Source of the DNA: Thermofilum sp. NZ13
GTDB lineage: Archaea > Thermoproteota > Thermoprotei > Thermofilales > Thermofilaceae
Reading direction: 5' to 3'
Assembly: GCA_002855745.1 (NCBI GenBank)
Contig: NDWX01000017.1
Coordinates: 1-35,107 of the forward strand
DNA length: 35,107 nucleotides
Shown: piece by piece, positions 33,324 to 35,107 of the stretch
Layout: each line of letters begins with the position of its first letter
Position numbering within the stretch: the first letter of the stretch is position 1
Notes under the pieces: model-generated
Told to the model about the DNA's origin: nothing
The model's input: only the letters and a program-made list of their open reading frames with translations
Database searches by the model: none
Program-made: the position numbers and the translations under genes

Positions 33324-33922
33324 GTGGTCACAATTACAAAACAGCCGGTTTACGAGATACAAAATGTGGTAGCATCTGTAACTCTAAACCAACGTTTAGA
33401 CCTGGAGAGAATAGCAGAGCGCATACCCCATGCTGAGTATAGCCCGGAACATCCCAGGTCTCCGGACCTGGGATCCGAGAGTTCCCGGGGTTAGTGCTAC
33501 GTCTGAACAGGCCTAAAACCGCCACGCTAATATTCTCTAGCGGGAAGATGGTTTGCACTGGAGCAAAGTCGGAGTCAGAGGTTAAAAAGGCAGTTAACAG
33601 CATAATAAAGCTCCTGAAGCAACACGGTATCGACATAAAGAACGAGCCGATAGTTGAGATCCAAAACATAGTTGCAAGTGCAAACCTGAAGGCGGGAGTT
33701 GATCTCGAGAGAGCTGCGTTCTTGCTTGAAAACGCAATGTATGAGCCAGAGCAGTTTCCGGGGCTGATCTACAGGATGAGAGAGCCAAAAGTAGTTCTAC
33801 TGATTTTCAGTAGCGGAAAAGTCGTGTGCACAGGCGCTAAAAGAGAGGAAGAGGTCAAAGAGGCTGTCGACAAGATATACAATATCCTCAAGGAACACGG
33901 TGTCCTGCTCGAGGAGGAGTAG
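33324..33922 (+). CDS. tbp: TATA-box binding protein, gene interrupted by a 29-nt intron (exons 33324-33450 and 33480-33922)
   Basis: TBP nucleates archaeal transcription by bending TATA DNA. Exon 1 encodes [20 protein letters not shown] through AEYSPE. Exon 2 encodes [20 protein letters not shown] and the whole second repeat ([15 protein letters not shown]... [19 protein letters not shown]), ending in LEEE. Joining 33450 to 33480 gives YSPEQFPGLVLR, which matches the second repeat exactly in form, and a 189-residue TBP of normal size. Unspliced, translation stops at 33492-33494 after 56 codons. The GTG at 33324 overlaps GGAGGTG, so the start is not certain. If splicing does not occur, this would be a broken or split gene. 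Confidence 0.9.
33451..33479 (+). other. Putative pre-mRNA intron in tbp with bulge-helix-bulge-like structure
   Basis: The insert begins ATCCCAGGTC and ends GATCCGAG. A 9-bp perfect helix TCCCAGGTC/GACCTGGGA with loop TCCG is followed by a 3-base bulge ACA (33449-33451), a 4-bp central helix CGGA/TCCG (33445-33448 with 33474-33477) and a 3-base bulge AGA (33478-33480). Cutting each bulge between its second and third base, the usual archaeal endonuclease rule, removes exactly 29 bases in phase 1 and restores GAA-CAG-TTC. The exon-side outer helix is weak, so the motif is a relaxed one, like the non-canonical tRNA introns nearby. Confidence 0.85.
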
Positions 33923-33983
33923 CCTAAACAGCAAAAGTTAAGACTACCTTTTTATCTCTCTGAGCCTGGGTGCACCTACTACG

Positions 33984-34463
33984 GTGGAAAAAGCTTACAT
34001 AGTCAGGGAGGCACGTCGCGAAGACCTTGACGAGGTTATAAGGATCAATAGGGAAGTCTTACCCGAGAATTACCCTGCCTTCTATTTTGAAATGCACTTG
34101 AAAAACTTCGGGAAGGCGTTCCTCGTAGCGGAGATGAATGGAAAGATCGTCGGGTATGTAATGTGCAGAGTTGAGTATGACACTCTGTACACAAACCCCA
34201 ACAAGGTTGGGAAAAGGGGACACATCATTTCGATAGCCGTGATCCCTGAGGCACAAGGAAAGGGTATCGGGACCGAGTTAATGACCAGGGCGTTGGAAAG
34301 CATGAAAAAGTACTACGGAGCAGAAGAGTACTACCTGGAGGTGCGTGTCAGTAACGAGATCGCTATTCGAGTCTACAAAAAACTGGGGTTTAACGTTATT
34401 AAAGTTCTACCCAAATACTACCTTGACGGCGAAGATGCATATTTAATGGCTCGGCCTGCTTAG
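33984..34463 (+). CDS. rimI: N-terminal acetyltransferase of the RimI/Ard1 GNAT family
   Basis: A 159-residue GNAT enzyme that probably acetylates protein N-termini, including ribosomal proteins. It starts YIVREARREDLDEVIRINREVLPENYP, typical of archaeal RimI, has the acetyl-CoA loop IPEAQGKGIGTELM, and ends YYLEVRVSNEIAIRVYKKLGF. GTG 33984 follows a TTTTTATC box (33949-33956). It is separated from tbp by 61 bases and convergent with the solute-binding protein gene, overlapping by four bases. Confidence 0.92.
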   Translation: MEKAYIVREARREDLDEVIRINREVLPENYPAFYFEMHLKNFGKAFLVAEMNGKIVGYVMCRVEYDTLYTNPNKVGKRGHIISIAVIPEAQGKGIGTELMTRALESMKKYYGAEEYYLEVRVSNEIAIRVYKKLGFNVIKVLPKYYLDGEDAYLMARPA

Positions 34464-35107
34464 ACTTTGACAACTGTATCTGCCTGCGAGTTGTAGAGCG
34501 CGATTTGCGTCCAGTTGTACCCGCTTGGCGTCCTGATCACTGCCCAAACTGCGTAGTCTCCCGCTGACCTGTCCCCTGTTTGGTCTAGTGCTGTGTTTCC
34601 TGTTACTCCGTAGTAGTGCTGCGCCACGGTGGGGAGGGCTTTGGCGATGGCTTCCCCGCTGTACTGGCCTGCAGCCATCACCGAGAGGGCCACAAGCCAA
34701 GCAGCATCATAAGCGTTCATTGCATAAGAGTGCGGGTATTCGCCAAACCTACTCCTAAACCTTTCAATAAACTCCTGTTGCTGAGGGTTGCCGGCGGGCT
34801 GGAATATCGTGCACGGAAACCCTCCGAGCATCACCAGTTGTTCGCCAACTTGGTCAGAGAGCTTTGTTGATAAAGCTACACCATCTGTTCCGAACCACTT
34901 GAGCTTTGAGAGTGTGGGGTTTTGGGCGGCTGCCTGGATTACTCTTATGCCGTCGTCCTCGAAGCTGATGAGCACCACCGCGGTGGAGGGGCCGAGCTTG
35001 GAGGCGGCTTCGGCGAGCCTAGCGACCTCGCCCGAGACGTCCTGGGCGTTGGGGTCGAAGGCGACGGCCTCGACGCTGCCGCCGAGCTCCCGGAACCTGG
35101 CGGCGAA
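34460..35107 (-). CDS. ABC-type branched-chain amino-acid solute-binding protein, C-terminal part (5' truncated by window edge)
   Basis: An open frame of 215 residues runs to the window edge. It resembles the C-terminal lobe of Leu/Ile/Val-binding family proteins: VEAVAFDPNAQDVSGEVARL, VVLISFEDDGIRVIQAAAQN, LKWFGTDGVAL, FRSRFGEYPHSYAMNAYDAAWLVAL and TGNTALDQTGDRSAGDYAVW. Such proteins capture amino acids or related small solutes outside the cell for an ABC importer. The signal peptide and transporter genes lie beyond the window. The DNA near the edge is notably richer in GC than its neighbours. Confidence 0.88.
   Translation of the reverse strand, partial: FAARFRELGGSVEAVAFDPNAQDVSGEVARLAEAASKLGPSTAVVLISFEDDGIRVIQAAAQNPTLSKLKWFGTDGVALSTKLSDQVGEQLVMLGGFPCTIFQPAGNPQQQEFIERFRSRFGEYPHSYAMNAYDAAWLVALSVMAAGQYSGEAIAKALPTVAQHYYGVTGNTALDQTGDRSAGDYAVWAVIRTPSGYNWTQIALYNSQADTVVKV

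Noticed and set aside
33494-33922. Treating the 142-residue frame as the complete TBP gene
   Set aside because: It lacks the first half of repeat 1, which is present intact just upstream in another frame and is joined exactly by removing 29 bases.
34443-34870. Extra open frames on both strands over the solute-binding protein gene
   Set aside because: They are shadows of the frame that matches the Leu/Ile/Val-binding family and continues unbroken to the window edge.
1-35107. CRISPR arrays, insertion sequences or prophage genes
   Set aside because: No regularly spaced direct repeats, transposase-like frames or phage-type proteins were seen; the region is core chromosomal.

Overview
This window reads as chromosomal DNA of a hyperthermophilic archaeon of the phylum Thermoproteota (Crenarchaeota). 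The best match is the Thermofilales/Thermoproteales side. The evidence is archaeal-type ribosomal proteins, an undivided rpoB followed by split rpoA1/rpoA2, TBP, an Orc1/Cdc6 initiator, RFC small and large clamp-loader subunits, a thermosome, RtcB with archease, a type 2 IPP isomerase, and five tRNA genes that all carry introns, two of them at non-canonical positions. The lineage is an inference; no 16S rRNA is present.

Layout. (1) 1-2.7 kb: a truncated gene end, a SWIM zinc-finger gene, a GC-rich structured intergenic region with a C/D box sRNA, then rps13-rps4-rps11 on the minus strand and an intron-containing tRNA-Ser. (2) 2.9-7 kb, plus strand: a GNAT transferase overlapping an enolase-superfamily racemase/OSBS gene, a THUMP-like gene, a second structured intergenic region, then orc1/cdc6. 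(3) 7-9.9 kb, minus: rps7-rfcS-rfcL. (4) 10-15.7 kb: rtcB, a divergent small winged-helix regulator with an operator-like palindrome, archease, idi2, MEMO1, a third structured intergenic region, and rps2. (5) 16-19.7 kb: tRNA-Val, an unknown gene, inverted rpoN, and rps12-rpoD-rpl18e-rpl13-rps9. (6) 19.8-28 kb, minus: rpoH-rpoB-rpoA1-rpoA2-rpl30e-nusA. (7) 28-30.3 kb, plus: glycyl-tRNA synthetase, tRNA-Lys, a C/D box sRNA, tRNA-Val, tRNA-Thr. (8) 30.4-35.1 kb: an unknown small gene, rpoK, thermosome, signal peptidase, tbp, rimI, and a truncated solute-binding protein gene.

Together these are mostly information-processing genes: seven RNA polymerase subunits, TBP, NusA, eleven ribosomal proteins, clamp loader, initiator, and tRNA genes with the ligase that seals their exons.

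The most striking observation is in tbp. The gene is interrupted by 29 bases that fold as a bulge-helix-bulge-like structure. Removing exactly those bases restores an uninterrupted, canonical two-repeat TBP. This looks like an archaeal pre-mRNA intron processed by the tRNA-splicing machinery. The second most interesting observation is a set of structured intergenic elements with a shared core (about 812-879 and 14896-14963, and more weakly 5532-5596) that I could not match to any RNA family I know.
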